Assembly: GCF_000275865.1 (NCBI RefSeq)
Contig: NZ_CM001555.1
Location: 1,824,967 to 1,888,966 of the forward strand
Direction: 5' to 3'
Source of the DNA: Methanofollis liminatans DSM 4140
Lineage (GTDB): Archaea > Halobacteriota > Methanomicrobia > Methanomicrobiales > Methanofollaceae
Length of the DNA: 64,000 bases
Numbering within the stretch: the stretch's first letter is position 1; each line of letters opens with the position of its first letter. A model generated the notes under the pieces. It made no database searches, was not told where the DNA came from, and saw only the letters and a list, made by a program, of their open reading frames with translations. Below, in pieces: positions 17,033 through 26,914 of this stretch. The position numbers and the translations under genes are program-made.

Positions 17033-20000
17033 TCACTCACCAGATACCCATTCGCAGACGGTTATGTCATGCGGCTTCACCAGCAGGTCCTCCAGGGTCT
17101 TTGATTCAGATCGGCCCACCACCTTCACGTCATATGCTCCGAGCGCCATCCCACCAAAGAGATGCGGCGTCACCTCGCCGGTGTTCAGATCATAGAGATA
17201 GATCTTCGCCCCGGCCGGGGTGCTGTTCACATAGAGGTAGCCATAGGGGTAGGGCTCGAGTTTGAGGCTGATCTCGCGGTTGTCCAGCCGTTCGGGGAGG
17301 AGGACCAGGGCATCCTCAGAGAGGTAGCCCGGCTTTGCGAGCATGAACCTGTGGTAACCGGCAGAGATGTTATCGATGCAGGAGGGTGTAGCAAGCCCGG
17401 TGTCGAATCCATCGACAAAGATGCGCGCGCCCGGCGGATCGGAGACAACCATGACGCTCCGCAGCACAGGGGAGGGTTTCTCCAGGCGGATCGTGCTCCC
17501 GTCAGCGGCAAAGTCAGAGATCGGCGCGGAGAGATATGCTCCCTCGTGGAAGATGCCGGCAAAGGCGTTTATGCCGGTGACCGTCACCTTTGACGGGACG
17601 CTTTTTCCGGCATAGATCCCGTTGACCGAGAAAAATTCTCCGGTATAGGCCGGGTCATCGATCGTGAGCGTTCGAGAGGCCCCGTTCACCGAACGGTCAA
17701 AGTATACCGGTGTGATCGTCCCGGGGGTGACCCAGACCTCAATGGTGTCAGGGAGGTACTTCGTGGACCCCATCCTGATCTTCACGCGGTGAAGCCCCTC
17801 TTTCAGACCGTTGACGACCTGGGGGGTCGTCTTCCCGATCTTTTTGCCGTCGATGTAGATCTCGGCGCCGTCATCGCTCGCCGCCACGAATAGCCCGCCG
17901 GAACGTCCGTCCGCCCCCTGCATCGCAGCAAGGTTCAGACAGAGCGGGTTTTCATTGATGTTCGGGTTCTGGGGGGAGAGCGCCACCGCAACAGAGGTAT
18001 CTCCATCGAGATCGAAGGAGGTCTCATAGGGGGCATAATGGATGAGGTCGAGATGCAGGGTATGCTGCCCGACCGGGATCTCATGGAGGTCAACAGGGGT
18101 GATGACCCCAAGATATGCGCCATCGAGGGTGACCATCGCCCCGGCCGGGTGGGTGACGATCGATATGGAGGCGTGGGTCGGCATTTCATCCGGGGTGACC
18201 GGAGGATGGGGCTGCTCCTCTCCAGAAGGATCCGCCGCGGTCGGCCCGGGCTCGACCGTGCGGCCATCTGGCCCGGCAGGCGCCCCTTCAAAGAGCCATC
18301 CGATGATCGGGAGATCGGCGAGCCCGCGCTCCATCCCAAAGAGGCGGAGGATGGCGTCCAGGAACGAGAGATCTCCGGCCTCATCGGCCGTCCCGGTCAC
18401 TGTCTCTGCCGCCGGAGTTGGTGCGGCCAGCGTTGTCGTTCGGGGCGCCGGCGTGGTGCCGGTCGGCGTTTCCTCCACGATCTCTTCCTCCGGGAGGTGC
18501 GTGAGTGTCAGGATGAGCAGGCGGTTCTCCAGGAGATCGCCAGGCTCCCCGTACGGCACGCTCGAGATCGCAGCACGGTTCTCGCCTGCGCGGAGGTACT
18601 GGACCGCATCGGCCTCGCCGACGCTGATAGCGTCCCTGCCGGCGGAGAGGAGGTTGAGCCACTCGCCATCGTTGAGGGAGAGGCGATTGGCCAGGGTGTC
18701 GTTTCCTGTCGCCCCGGTGCTGACCGCAACGATTTTTGCTGCCATGTGCTCAGGCACCCGGCCAAGATCGTCAAAATAGCCGACTGTCACGGCATCGTCC
18801 TCAGAGATCCCCTGATCAGGGACGGCCTGCACCGTGTCCGCACCTTCGGCGATCCACCACGCGGTCAGGTTCTCACCGCCGGCGACCTGCGCCGCGAGCG
18901 CCCCGCCATAGACCGTCACCCCGGTGCCTGGTCGGCCCGGGTTCGTGATGGTGAGGGTCTGGTTCGCACCGAGCGCCTCAGACGGGAGATCATACCGCCA
19001 GGTCTCGGCGGCGCCCCCGGGACCGTCGCCGGTATCGAGATGGTGCGAGGCGGCCTTCAGGGTCCGCGTCCCGAGGGTCGCCTCGATACCTGACCCGCCC
19101 TCTACGACCGTGCCTGTGTTATTCGTTCCGAAGAGATAGAGGTGGGCATCGCCGGTCAGGTTCAGTCCGGTCGTGTCCAGGGACCACCGGCACGAACTTC
19201 CGCCCTCGATCCAGCAGGCATTCCCTCCTGTCAGGAGAAGGGTGAGGGTGCCGTTCACCGCACCGTGAAGGTCCTGCACCAGCGTCGAGCCCTCGAAGCC
19301 GCGGCTCGCAGGTCTGCCGCCATCGCTGCCGCCCCCGGAGCCTGAGGTTGGGTCAATCTGACTGTGGATGGTGATCCGGTTGACCTTCTGAACCGAGTTT
19401 CCGACGGCCGAAGGGTACTGGTTGTTGTAGAAGTACCAGTACTCTTCATCCCAGGCCTCGTGCATGTCATAGTTGCCCCATACGAGCATCCCATCGGCAT
19501 TGGTCGTCTCGACCAGGAAATAGAGGCGCATCCCCTCATAGAACCGTTCGTTCACATAACCGGTATCGGTGCCGTGGTACCATGCGATCACCATCGGGCC
19601 CTGCCGCGGGTCTGGGCTGTAGATGTACTCCGCGGGCCAGGTCTTTGTCAGACCGTCAGAGGCCTTGATCGTCACCATGTCGCCCTCAGAGGCCCCTCCG
19701 ACAAGGTCGCAGAGATCTCGCACATTGGTGCCCTTAAACTCGCCGTGGTCCTTGTATTCGAGGTTCACGTCCTCGGTCGGGTTCCAGAGATCATAGGGTT
19801 CGCCTGGATGGACCTCCTCCCATGCCCCTTCGAAGATCGGACCCTGGTTGTAGTAGGTCGTTATCCCGTCACCGAGGACAGGGAGGTTATCCCGCATCCA
19901 GGTCCACGATACTGTCTTCTCATCGAGGACCGTCGTATCGTCCGAGGCGAGTTTTGTAATGGTCACTTCCATCGTCGCCGCGGCCGAGGCCGCGGGCATC

Positions 20001-20074
20001 ATCAAAGATGCAGCCAGAAGCACGAGAGAGAAAAAAATGAGGGGCCGAACGATTCTGGACCGGATCGTCGTCAT
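17033..20074 (-). CDS. Large exported protein: molybdopterin-fold-like domain, DUF3344-like region, four PEGA domains
   Basis: 1013 residues. Signal peptide (1-32); one shared surface domain (about 33-245: WTWMRDNLPVLGDG, YYNQGPIF, VRDLCDLVGG, IKASDGL, YSPDPRQGPMVIAWY); a DUF3344-like beta-rich region (about 255-525) with HLYLFGTNN and NRLLILTLTH elements; a Thr/Pro/Ala linker (about 530-565); then four PEGA-type repeats (about 635-705, 725-800, 870-940, 945-1010), each with a G-A-x-I/V-x-x-D-G or similar turn (for example DPPGARIFVDGFDTG). PEGA domains are common in archaeal and bacterial surface proteins. No transmembrane anchor follows. An AAGGTGCGCC site precedes the ATG. It starts nine bases after its upstream paralogue and ends one base before the phosphoesterase start. 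Confidence 0.75.
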   Translation of the reverse strand: MTTIRSRIVRPLIFFSLVLLAASLMMPAASAAATMEVTITKLASDDTTVLDEKTVSWTWMRDNLPVLGDGITTYYNQGPIFEGAWEEVHPGEPYDLWNPTEDVNLEYKDHGEFKGTNVRDLCDLVGGASEGDMVTIKASDGLTKTWPAEYIYSPDPRQGPMVIAWYHGTDTGYVNERFYEGMRLYFLVETTNADGMLVWGNYDMHEAWDEEYWYFYNNQYPSAVGNSVQKVNRITIHSQIDPTSGSGGGSDGGRPASRGFEGSTLVQDLHGAVNGTLTLLLTGGNACWIEGGSSCRWSLDTTGLNLTGDAHLYLFGTNNTGTVVEGGSGIEATLGTRTLKAASHHLDTGDGPGGAAETWRYDLPSEALGANQTLTITNPGRPGTGVTVYGGALAAQVAGGENLTAWWIAEGADTVQAVPDQGISEDDAVTVGYFDDLGRVPEHMAAKIVAVSTGATGNDTLANRLSLNDGEWLNLLSAGRDAISVGEADAVQYLRAGENRAAISSVPYGEPGDLLENRLLILTLTHLPEEEIVEETPTGTTPAPRTTTLAAPTPAAETVTGTADEAGDLSFLDAILRLFGMERGLADLPIIGWLFEGAPAGPDGRTVEPGPTAADPSGEEQPHPPVTPDEMPTHASISIVTHPAGAMVTLDGAYLGVITPVDLHEIPVGQHTLHLDLIHYAPYETSFDLDGDTSVAVALSPQNPNINENPLCLNLAAMQGADGRSGGLFVAASDDGAEIYIDGKKIGKTTPQVVNGLKEGLHRVKIRMGSTKYLPDTIEVWVTPGTITPVYFDRSVNGASRTLTIDDPAYTGEFFSVNGIYAGKSVPSKVTVTGINAFAGIFHEGAYLSAPISDFAADGSTIRLEKPSPVLRSVMVVSDPPGARIFVDGFDTGLATPSCIDNISAGYHRFMLAKPGYLSEDALVLLPERLDNREISLKLEPYPYGYLYVNSTPAGAKIYLYDLNTGEVTPHLFGGMALGAYDVKVVGRSESKTLEDLLVKPHDITVCEWVSGE

Positions 20075-20083
20075 GGCGCACCT

Positions 20084-20887
20084 TCATATCCTGAGAGCGA
20101 TGCCGACGGCGAGCGCTGCGAGAAGCACAGCAATCCCGAGGGGTGAAGCCTGTGTCGGGGGCAGATCCGGCGAGGTGTCTCCCCCTTCGGTCCCCTCTCC
20201 CGGGTAAATCAGAAGTTTGTTCACGTGCTTGACCGAGAGGCCGCTTGAAGACGGCCATTTGCCGCTGAAGAGGTGCCACTCATCCTCCGGCATCGTCTCT
20301 CTCATATCGTTGTCGCCGAAGACGTGCCAGCCCCACGGGTTTGCAGAGGTATCAGCGAAGAAGATCAGGCGCATCCCGTCATAGTAGTCAGGGACATAGC
20401 CTTCGCCCTGGGGATCGCCGGTCACCGAATCCTGCCCGACGTACCAGGCAAGACCCATCACGCCTTTTCTCCCGTCCTCACCATAGACGGTCTGATAGGA
20501 GAAGTTCTTGTAAAACCCGTCTTTCGCCTGCACCCGCAGGATGTCGCCGGGCGCCATCCCGCCGACGAGATCACAGAGATCGCTGACGGCCGTGCCTTTA
20601 ACGGCACCCATATCCCTGGTCTCCACGTTCTGATACTCGGCCGGATCCCAGAGATCAGACTCGTTGAACGTTGGACCCTGATGGTAGTAGTGTGTCAGCC
20701 CGTCGCCGAGGACCGGGAGGTTCGCCTCCATCCAGAGGTAATCGACGGCCATCTCGTCCAGGACCGTCGACCCGTCAGCGGCGTACCTGACGAGATGGAC
20801 CTCTGTTGTCGCGGCCGCTGCTGGGAGAGATACGAGAATTACAGCGAGTGCGACTGCAAACACCGTCAAGAAGATCTGTTTTTTCAT
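20084..20887 (-). CDS. Exported, anchored molybdopterin-fold-like surface protein
   Basis: 267 residues from the ATG at 20887; GGTGAACAC stands directly before it and a longer upstream frame lacks a signal sequence at its start. The signal peptide (MKKQIFLTVFAVALAVILVS) is followed by one shared surface domain with YLWMEANLPVLGDG, YYHQGPTF, VSDLCDLVGGM, QAKDGFYKNF, YGEDGRKGVMGLAWY and a C-terminal HVNKLLIYPGE strand. The end is a short Pro/Thr stalk (PPTQASPLG) and a hydrophobic helix with a basic last residue pair. Very similar in size and layout to the protein at 14977-15819. It follows the 1922-residue protein by 46 bases, so one transcript may cover all seven genes. Confidence 0.72.
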   Translation of the reverse strand: MKKQIFLTVFAVALAVILVSLPAAAATTEVHLVRYAADGSTVLDEMAVDYLWMEANLPVLGDGLTHYYHQGPTFNESDLWDPAEYQNVETRDMGAVKGTAVSDLCDLVGGMAPGDILRVQAKDGFYKNFSYQTVYGEDGRKGVMGLAWYVGQDSVTGDPQGEGYVPDYYDGMRLIFFADTSANPWGWHVFGDNDMRETMPEDEWHLFSGKWPSSSGLSVKHVNKLLIYPGEGTEGGDTSPDLPPTQASPLGIAVLLAALAVGIALRI

Positions 20888-20933
20888 GTGTTCACCATAC
20901 CGGATCAGAGATTCTTCATAAAAAATGGGGATT

Positions 20934-23900
20934 TTAGCCTCTCCTGAAGAGCAAGAGAACGCCGAGTGCCGCAAAAGGCAGCGCCCAGAAGACCGGGCTC
21001 TGTGCGGGCGTGGTGGCAGGTGCCGCAGTGGTCCCTGCCGGGGCGGTGGTGGTCACCGGAGTGGTTGTCGCCTCGGCGGCGAGCGCCTCTGCCGGGACGG
21101 CCTCCCCGCTCTCACCGACAATGGCGAAGTAGGAGAAGCCCGGGGTCTTTGCAGTGAAGTATGCCTTTCCATCCTTCTCCTCAACAAACGTTGTCTGGAG
21201 GGACTGCCACGCACCGTCCGCATACCGCATCAGGACGATATCAGCGGAGGTGAGGCCGTTGGTCTTCAGCCATGAGTTCTCGACTGCAAAGGAGATGATC
21301 GCTCCTGAGACCGCAGAGGAGTCAGCACGGTACAGGGTGACCTGCTGGATCTCGTAGACCTGACCGGCAGGCATCGGGACATCCCTGGGCAGGGAGGCCG
21401 CCTGCACCGTGAGCAGGAGGTTGGAGATCTGGTCCGCGGCGTTCACGGTGATGCTTGAGAACGCCGTCTGGCTCACCGGGAAGGTCGCCGATCCGCCGGC
21501 ACCGACCGTGCCCGAGACAGCGGCGATGCTGGACGACGAACTGCTGCTCGAACTCGATCTGGGCGAGGGCGTCGGTGTGGGGCCAGGTGTCGGCGTGCCG
21601 CCGACGGCGAAGTAGGAGAAGCCCGGGGTGACGGCGGTGTAGTTGGCATAGCCGTCAGCGCTGCCGAGATAGGTGGTTGGGAGCGTCTGCCATGCACCCT
21701 CATGCCAGCGGTAGAGTTTCGCGTCTTCAGGCGCGATCCCCGAAGCCTCAAGCCAGGCGAGCGGGAGGGAGAAGGAGATCTCGGCGCTGCCGATCGCGTC
21801 TTCGTTCGCACCGAAGAGCGTGATCTGCATCACCTGGTAGAGGGTTGCATCAGGCTGAGGCACCTCTGACGGGAGGGAGGTCACCGAGGCGGCAACAGTG
21901 AACTGGGTGATGTTCTGGGCAGCGGTGATGTTCACCATGCTGACCGATGCGTTTGCAACCGGGACCGCTGCCGTCTCACCGGCGGTGACGTTTGTTACGT
22001 CCTGGAAGGTTCCGGAGAGGTCGAGCCTGATCTGCTTGACGGCGTCGACCTGCATGGCGGCGCTCACATTGGCGCCGTTAAAGACCAGCGGCCACTGACC
22101 GCCCTCTTCGTCGAGGATACTGCCGTTCAGCGTGTTTGCAATGAGGTAGTCGCGGCTATCGATGATATCGCGGCTGTTGAGGGTGACGATCTTTCCGTTT
22201 GTACCGATGATCTCGATGCAGTAGCCCTCAAGTGCGAGGGTCCGGTTGAACGCCTTGCCCGAGTGCTCGTTGCTGTCGTCGACCCAGCCGCAGAGGAGGT
22301 AGAGCGGCATGCCTGCCCAGACCTTTCCGTCGGCGTCGGTGTACTGTGCCTTGTGGTTGGCACCCATGGTGCAGGTGAGGGCGCTCTCAAAGAATCCCTT
22401 TGAGATATCGGTGGAGTGCTCACCGGTGAGGTTCAGCGTCCAGTCGGTCTCATAGGCAGAGTAGATCCTGATCTCGGAGATCCACTTCGGGGAGATACCG
22501 GCACAGGACGGGTAGACGATACCGCCGGACGAGTAGTAGTGCCAGTACTTGTCAAGCATGCTCTCGTGCATGTCCCACTGACCAAAGACATGGTCCTCAG
22601 GTGTGTAGAACAGGCGGTAACCGTCCTCATAGGCCGGCACATACCCCTGGCGTTCGGTCCACCAGACGAGGACGGCCTCGCCCTGGCGCGGGTTGGGGTC
22701 GTAGATGTTGTTCCAGCCAAGATTGGTCTCCCATCCGTCTCTGGCGACGAAGGTGATCTCAGTCCCTTCGGGCATGCCGCCGACGAGATCGACGAGATCG
22801 CGAACTGAAGTGCCGCGGATGATCTCTTCAATCTTCGGGGGGTTCATGCCGAGCGTTTCGTCGGGATTCCAGAGATCGTTCGGGTCAAAGGTGACGCCCT
22901 GGAACTTGTACGGCTGGTCGTCGCCATATACCTGGAGGTTCTGCTGCATCCAGAGGTAGTCGATGGTCGTCTCGTTGACGATCGTCGTGCCATCGGCGGC
23001 GAACTTCACGATGTGAACGGTCGGGACATCGACCGGTTTCTGGAACTCGGTCAACTCGATCGAGGCGATGCCGCCGACACTTGCATGGGTCGAGACATCG
23101 GCGCCGACCAGACGGAGCGGCCATGAGGGCTTGTTCCCTTCCTTCGAGAGTTCGCTCCCGTTGAGTTTGTTGGCGACAATATAGTTGTTGTTGCGGGCGA
23201 TGTCTTTGCTGCTGAACTCCTTGGAGTAGCCGTCAGAGGCGGTGACGATCACCGTGTAGCCGGTGTCGGCAAGGACGTCGTTGAAGCCGTTCGCACCGTG
23301 CGGGACGCGGTCGTCAACCCAGCCGACGAGTTCCCAGAGCCCGATGCCGGTCCAGCGCTCGCCGGTCACAGGATCGGTCCAGCTGAGCTTGTGGTGTGAG
23401 CAGGAGTAGGCCAGCTCAAAGAAGTCCTGGGTGCAGGTATAGTCGATCGGACCCTTCAGGGCGAGGTTCCATGAACCCTCGGCCGGGGGTGGCGGGATGA
23501 GGTCGACAAGGTCGATCTCGGCGACGCCCTTCACCTTCTTGGGCACATTGTCGCCGACAAGTTTGATCGGGTAGGAGCTGTCGGTCTCAGGGATCGGTTG
23601 ACCGTCCATCAGGTTGGCAAGGATGTAGCCGTTGCTCCGTGCGACCTGGGCACTGCCGTAACTCTGGGAGTAGCCGTCGGATGCGGCGACCCTGATCGTG
23701 TAGTTGGCAGCAGCGGCGTCGTCGTCGAAGGTCCAGTGGGTGGTGGTCTCGATGTTGTCGGAGACGCCGACAAGGTACCAGAGGGGCACGCCGCTCCAGA
23801 CGATGCCCTGCTCATCGGTGTAGGTCACACCGCCGTGGCATCCCAGTTCCTCAAATTCGGCCTGGGTGATCGTGTCGTTGACGACACCGCAGACCCGCAG

Positions 23901-26702
23901 GGTCCAGCCATCCGAGGGTTCGGGCAGGCCGACGAGTTCAATCGAGGCAATGGCGCCGACGAGCTGTCCGGCGCTGGCGTCCGCGCCCTTGATCTGGAGC
24001 GGCCAGCAGGGTTTGCTCTTCTCGCCGATGGTTTCGGGCAATGCAGAGCCATTCAGGGTGTTCGCAACGATGAAGCCGCTGTTCCTGGCCATGTCGGCAC
24101 TCGGGATGTTGATCGAGTAGCCGTCCTTTGAGGTCACCTTCACCGAGTAGCCCTCGGCTGCGAAGGCGTCGTTGAAGGTGTAATGGCTGCCGGACTCGAT
24201 GTCGTCGACCATGCCGACAAGGAACCAGAGAGGCATGCCGGCCCAGACGTCACCGGTCTCGGGGTCGGTCCAGGATGCATTGTGCCCGCAGGCGATCCCG
24301 CTCTCGAAATAGTCACTGGTGACCGTGACTGTCTGCGCCCCGATCATCGAGAGGGTCCAGTCGCCAGGCGAAGACCCGGTCCTGACCGTGATCAGCACCG
24401 CCGCTTCGGCGGTTTCTGCGGTCACACCCTTCGGGCCGTAATAGAAGTTTACCTGGTCGCCGGCGACGAGGGCGCGGACGTTCAGGCCGTCGGTTGCCGG
24501 GCTGCCGTAGTCGTCAAGGGCCACGCCGTTCACGTAGCAGACCCAGGAGTTCCCACCCTTGACATAGGGGTACGCCCCGATGTCGTCGAGCATCAGGATG
24601 CCGGAGTCGGCCCATTTCTTGTCGGTGACCGCATAGGAAAAGCCCTGTGCACCAGCGACCGTGTCGAGGGCGCCAAGAGGCGTCCGGGCAGGGATGCTGT
24701 AGTCAGTCCCCTGGCTCGACGTGACCGTGACATTGCCCTCGTCGAGCACCACCTCTCCGGAGAAGAGGATATCGGCATTCGAGAGGCGTGCTGTCAGGAG
24801 GATGGCCGCTTCAGCGTTCTCCGGCGTGGTTGCGCCCTTCGGGCCGTAGTAGTAGTTCACCTTGTCGCCTTCGGCAAGAGCGCGGACGTTCAGGCCGTCG
24901 GTGGCAGGGTACGCGTAGTCGTCAAGAAGAACACCGTTCACGTAGCAGACCCAGGCCTTCTGGCCCTTGACAAAGGGGTACGCTCCGATGTCGTCAACCA
25001 TCAGGATGCCGGAGTCGGCCCATTTCTTGTCGGTGACCGCGTAGGTGAAATTGCCAGCCTTCGAGACGGTGTCAAGGGCGCCGAGCGGCGTGCGGACAGG
25101 GATGCTGTAATCAGTCCCCTGGCTCGACGTGACGGTGACATTCTCGTCCGGAAGGACAACGTCGCCCTCGAAGAACACATCGGCACCGGACCCAATGTCC
25201 ACCGTGATCGATACCACCGCTTCGGCGGTCTCTGCGGTCACGCCCTTCGGGCCGTAGTAGAAGTTCACATGGTCGCCGTCGGCAAGAGCGCGGACGTTCA
25301 GGCCGTCGGTTGCCGGGCTGCCGTAGTCGTCAAGGGCCACGCCGTTCACGTAGCAGACCCAGGAGTTCCCACCCTTGACATAGGGGTACGCCCCGATGTC
25401 GTCGAGCATCAGGATGCCGGAGTCGGCCCATTTCTTGTCGGTGACCGCATAGGAAAAGCCCTGTGCACCAGCGACCGTGTCGAGGGCGCCAAGAGGCGTC
25501 CGGGCAGGAATGCTGTAGTCAGTCCCCTGGCTCGACGTGACCGTGACATTCTCGTCAGGGAGGGTAACCTCACCCTCGAAGATCACATCGGCGCCTGAGC
25601 CTGAAAATGTCAGTTCGATCCGTGAGATCTGCTCGACTGCACGCTGGGTAGTGTCCACGCCGGTCCCCTGCAGGTAGAGCGGGAAGAAGACGCGGTCGAT
25701 AAGCGTCGTCTGGTTGATCTCGATGCCGTCGAACCTGTTGCCGAGGACATAGGTCTTCTCGCCCGCCGCCAATTCGGTGGAGTAGAAGGTGGAGACGTAA
25801 TCGACTCCTTTCTTCTTGCCATAGACGGTGATCGTGTAGTTCTCCGCGGCGAGGGTCGGGTTCATGGTCAAGGGATCGTCGTCGTCCACAAGTCCGACGA
25901 CGGCAGAGAGGTTGGTGCCCTCGAGGAGGCCGTACTTGTTGTGGTAGAAGGAGGCCGGGTGCGCTGCAGCGATCCCGATGAACTCGCTCCGGGTGAGGGT
26001 GCGGTCTGTCGAGCCGTTCAGGCTGATCGACCAGTCGGCAGGCGCCGGGTCATTGCTCTTGATGATGATCCGGTTGACGTACTGGACAGAGTTGCCGCCC
26101 GACGAGGGCCAGGTGCCGCTGTAGTTGTACCAGTACTGGGGCGCCCATGCCTCGTGCATGTCCCAGTTGCCGAAGACATGGTAGCCGCTGGCATTGGTCG
26201 TCTCTGCAAAGAAGATCAGGCGCATCCCTTCAGAGTACGAGGGAACATAGGTCCCGTCCTTCACCCAGGCGATACCCATGGGGCCCTGCCGGTCGTCAGG
26301 GGTGTAGATATACTCGTACGGGAACTCTTTGGTCAACCCGTCAGATGCCCTGATCGCCACCGTCTCGCCGGGGTCCATGCCGCCGACAAGTTCACAGAGA
26401 TCCTTTACGTCGGTTCCCTGTACGGCTCCCATGTCCCTGAGATTCTTTGTCTCAGCATCATTCCAGGGATCGTTCTCATCAAACGTAGGTCCCTGGTGGT
26501 AGTACACAGTCACACCGTCGCCGAGGACAGGGAGGTTATCCTCCATCCAGGTGGCGTTGACAGTGCGCTGGTCGATGACGGATGTGCCGTCATCGGCAAG
26601 TTTCGTAATGGTCACTTCTGTCGTCGCCGCAGCGGCGGGTGCAATAATCAGTCCCGCTATTGCAAGGAGAAGAAGCGCTAGAATTGCAAATCTGCATTCC
26701 AT
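20934..26702 (-). CDS. Giant multidomain surface protein with molybdopterin-fold-like and DUF4430-like repeats
   Basis: 1922 residues from the ATG at 26702 (MECRFAILAL), with AGAGGTGA upstream; the in-frame TTG at 26708 is less likely. Order: signal peptide (1-25); shared surface domain (about 28-230); a related subdomain (about 236-368); three 136-residue tandem repeats resembling DUF4430 (about 370-775; WVCYVNG, FYYGPKG); molybdopterin-fold-like repeats starting near 780, 930 and 1075, each with G-x-x-L-W-x-L-V-G and a DGYS turn; a second full surface domain (about 1225-1410); one more molybdopterin-like repeat (about 1415-1555); two PGF-pre-PGF-like domains (about 1564-1695 and 1725-1860); a Thr/Ala/Pro stalk; and the anchor QSPVFWALPFAALGVLLLF-RR. 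It is probably exposed on the cell surface and linked to the S-layer; ligand unknown. First gene of the exported operon. Confidence 0.78.
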   Translation of the reverse strand: MECRFAILALLLLAIAGLIIAPAAAATTEVTITKLADDGTSVIDQRTVNATWMEDNLPVLGDGVTVYYHQGPTFDENDPWNDAETKNLRDMGAVQGTDVKDLCELVGGMDPGETVAIRASDGLTKEFPYEYIYTPDDRQGPMGIAWVKDGTYVPSYSEGMRLIFFAETTNASGYHVFGNWDMHEAWAPQYWYNYSGTWPSSGGNSVQYVNRIIIKSNDPAPADWSISLNGSTDRTLTRSEFIGIAAAHPASFYHNKYGLLEGTNLSAVVGLVDDDDPLTMNPTLAAENYTITVYGKKKGVDYVSTFYSTELAAGEKTYVLGNRFDGIEINQTTLIDRVFFPLYLQGTGVDTTQRAVEQISRIELTFSGSGADVIFEGEVTLPDENVTVTSSQGTDYSIPARTPLGALDTVAGAQGFSYAVTDKKWADSGILMLDDIGAYPYVKGGNSWVCYVNGVALDDYGSPATDGLNVRALADGDHVNFYYGPKGVTAETAEAVVSITVDIGSGADVFFEGDVVLPDENVTVTSSQGTDYSIPVRTPLGALDTVSKAGNFTYAVTDKKWADSGILMVDDIGAYPFVKGQKAWVCYVNGVLLDDYAYPATDGLNVRALAEGDKVNYYYGPKGATTPENAEAAILLTARLSNADILFSGEVVLDEGNVTVTSSQGTDYSIPARTPLGALDTVAGAQGFSYAVTDKKWADSGILMLDDIGAYPYVKGGNSWVCYVNGVALDDYGSPATDGLNVRALVAGDQVNFYYGPKGVTAETAEAAVLITVRTGSSPGDWTLSMIGAQTVTVTSDYFESGIACGHNASWTDPETGDVWAGMPLWFLVGMVDDIESGSHYTFNDAFAAEGYSVKVTSKDGYSINIPSADMARNSGFIVANTLNGSALPETIGEKSKPCWPLQIKGADASAGQLVGAIASIELVGLPEPSDGWTLRVCGVVNDTITQAEFEELGCHGGVTYTDEQGIVWSGVPLWYLVGVSDNIETTTHWTFDDDAAAANYTIRVAASDGYSQSYGSAQVARSNGYILANLMDGQPIPETDSSYPIKLVGDNVPKKVKGVAEIDLVDLIPPPPAEGSWNLALKGPIDYTCTQDFFELAYSCSHHKLSWTDPVTGERWTGIGLWELVGWVDDRVPHGANGFNDVLADTGYTVIVTASDGYSKEFSSKDIARNNNYIVANKLNGSELSKEGNKPSWPLRLVGADVSTHASVGGIASIELTEFQKPVDVPTVHIVKFAADGTTIVNETTIDYLWMQQNLQVYGDDQPYKFQGVTFDPNDLWNPDETLGMNPPKIEEIIRGTSVRDLVDLVGGMPEGTEITFVARDGWETNLGWNNIYDPNPRQGEAVLVWWTERQGYVPAYEDGYRLFYTPEDHVFGQWDMHESMLDKYWHYYSSGGIVYPSCAGISPKWISEIRIYSAYETDWTLNLTGEHSTDISKGFFESALTCTMGANHKAQYTDADGKVWAGMPLYLLCGWVDDSNEHSGKAFNRTLALEGYCIEIIGTNGKIVTLNSRDIIDSRDYLIANTLNGSILDEEGGQWPLVFNGANVSAAMQVDAVKQIRLDLSGTFQDVTNVTAGETAAVPVANASVSMVNITAAQNITQFTVAASVTSLPSEVPQPDATLYQVMQITLFGANEDAIGSAEISFSLPLAWLEASGIAPEDAKLYRWHEGAWQTLPTTYLGSADGYANYTAVTPGFSYFAVGGTPTPGPTPTPSPRSSSSSSSSSSIAAVSGTVGAGGSATFPVSQTAFSSITVNAADQISNLLLTVQAASLPRDVPMPAGQVYEIQQVTLYRADSSAVSGAIISFAVENSWLKTNGLTSADIVLMRYADGAWQSLQTTFVEEKDGKAYFTAKTPGFSYFAIVGESGEAVPAEALAAEATTTPVTTTAPAGTTAAPATTPAQSPVFWALPFAALGVLLLFRRG
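24380..25600 (-). repeat. Three tandem 408-base repeats inside the giant surface gene
   Basis: The DNA encodes three 136-residue units. The outer two are nearly identical over at least 180 bases: a stretch beginning at 24541 recurs at 25357, exactly 816 bases (two units) away. The middle unit is more diverged (for example FVKGQKAWVCYVNG instead of YVKGGNSWVCYVNG). Reading frame is kept throughout. Recent gene conversion or unequal exchange is the simplest explanation. Confidence 0.8.
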
Positions 26703-26914
26703 ATTCAAACATTCACCTCTTTATCGGGAGAAGGACACTCCTTCCAGAACGATAATGCAATCATCTCAGCCCTTCGATCAGAAAAAGGTTACCAAAAATA
26801 AAAAGTTAATTTAACTTAATTTACAAACAGAGACTCTCACGATTTACAGGATTTTAACGGATAATATCGCTACATTAAGAAGAAAAGAGGATATAGAGGG
26901 TGTCAGCCGCGGGC
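26703..26914 (-). promoter_or_regulatory. AT-rich promoter region of the exported operon, with 15-base palindrome
   Basis: This 212-base spacer separates two surface-protein genes on the minus strand. The part at about 26787-26880 is very AT-rich and is the likely promoter for the giant protein and the operon behind it. It contains the perfect palindrome AAGTTAA-T-TTAACTT at 26803-26817, a candidate operator. The ribosome binding site (AGAGGTGA on the minus strand) lies close to the start codon. Confidence 0.4.

Noticed and set aside
24183-25598. A 471-codon plus-strand frame with internal repeats
   Set aside because: The repeats mirror the tandem DUF4430-like repeats on the minus strand; the frame is a shadow of them.
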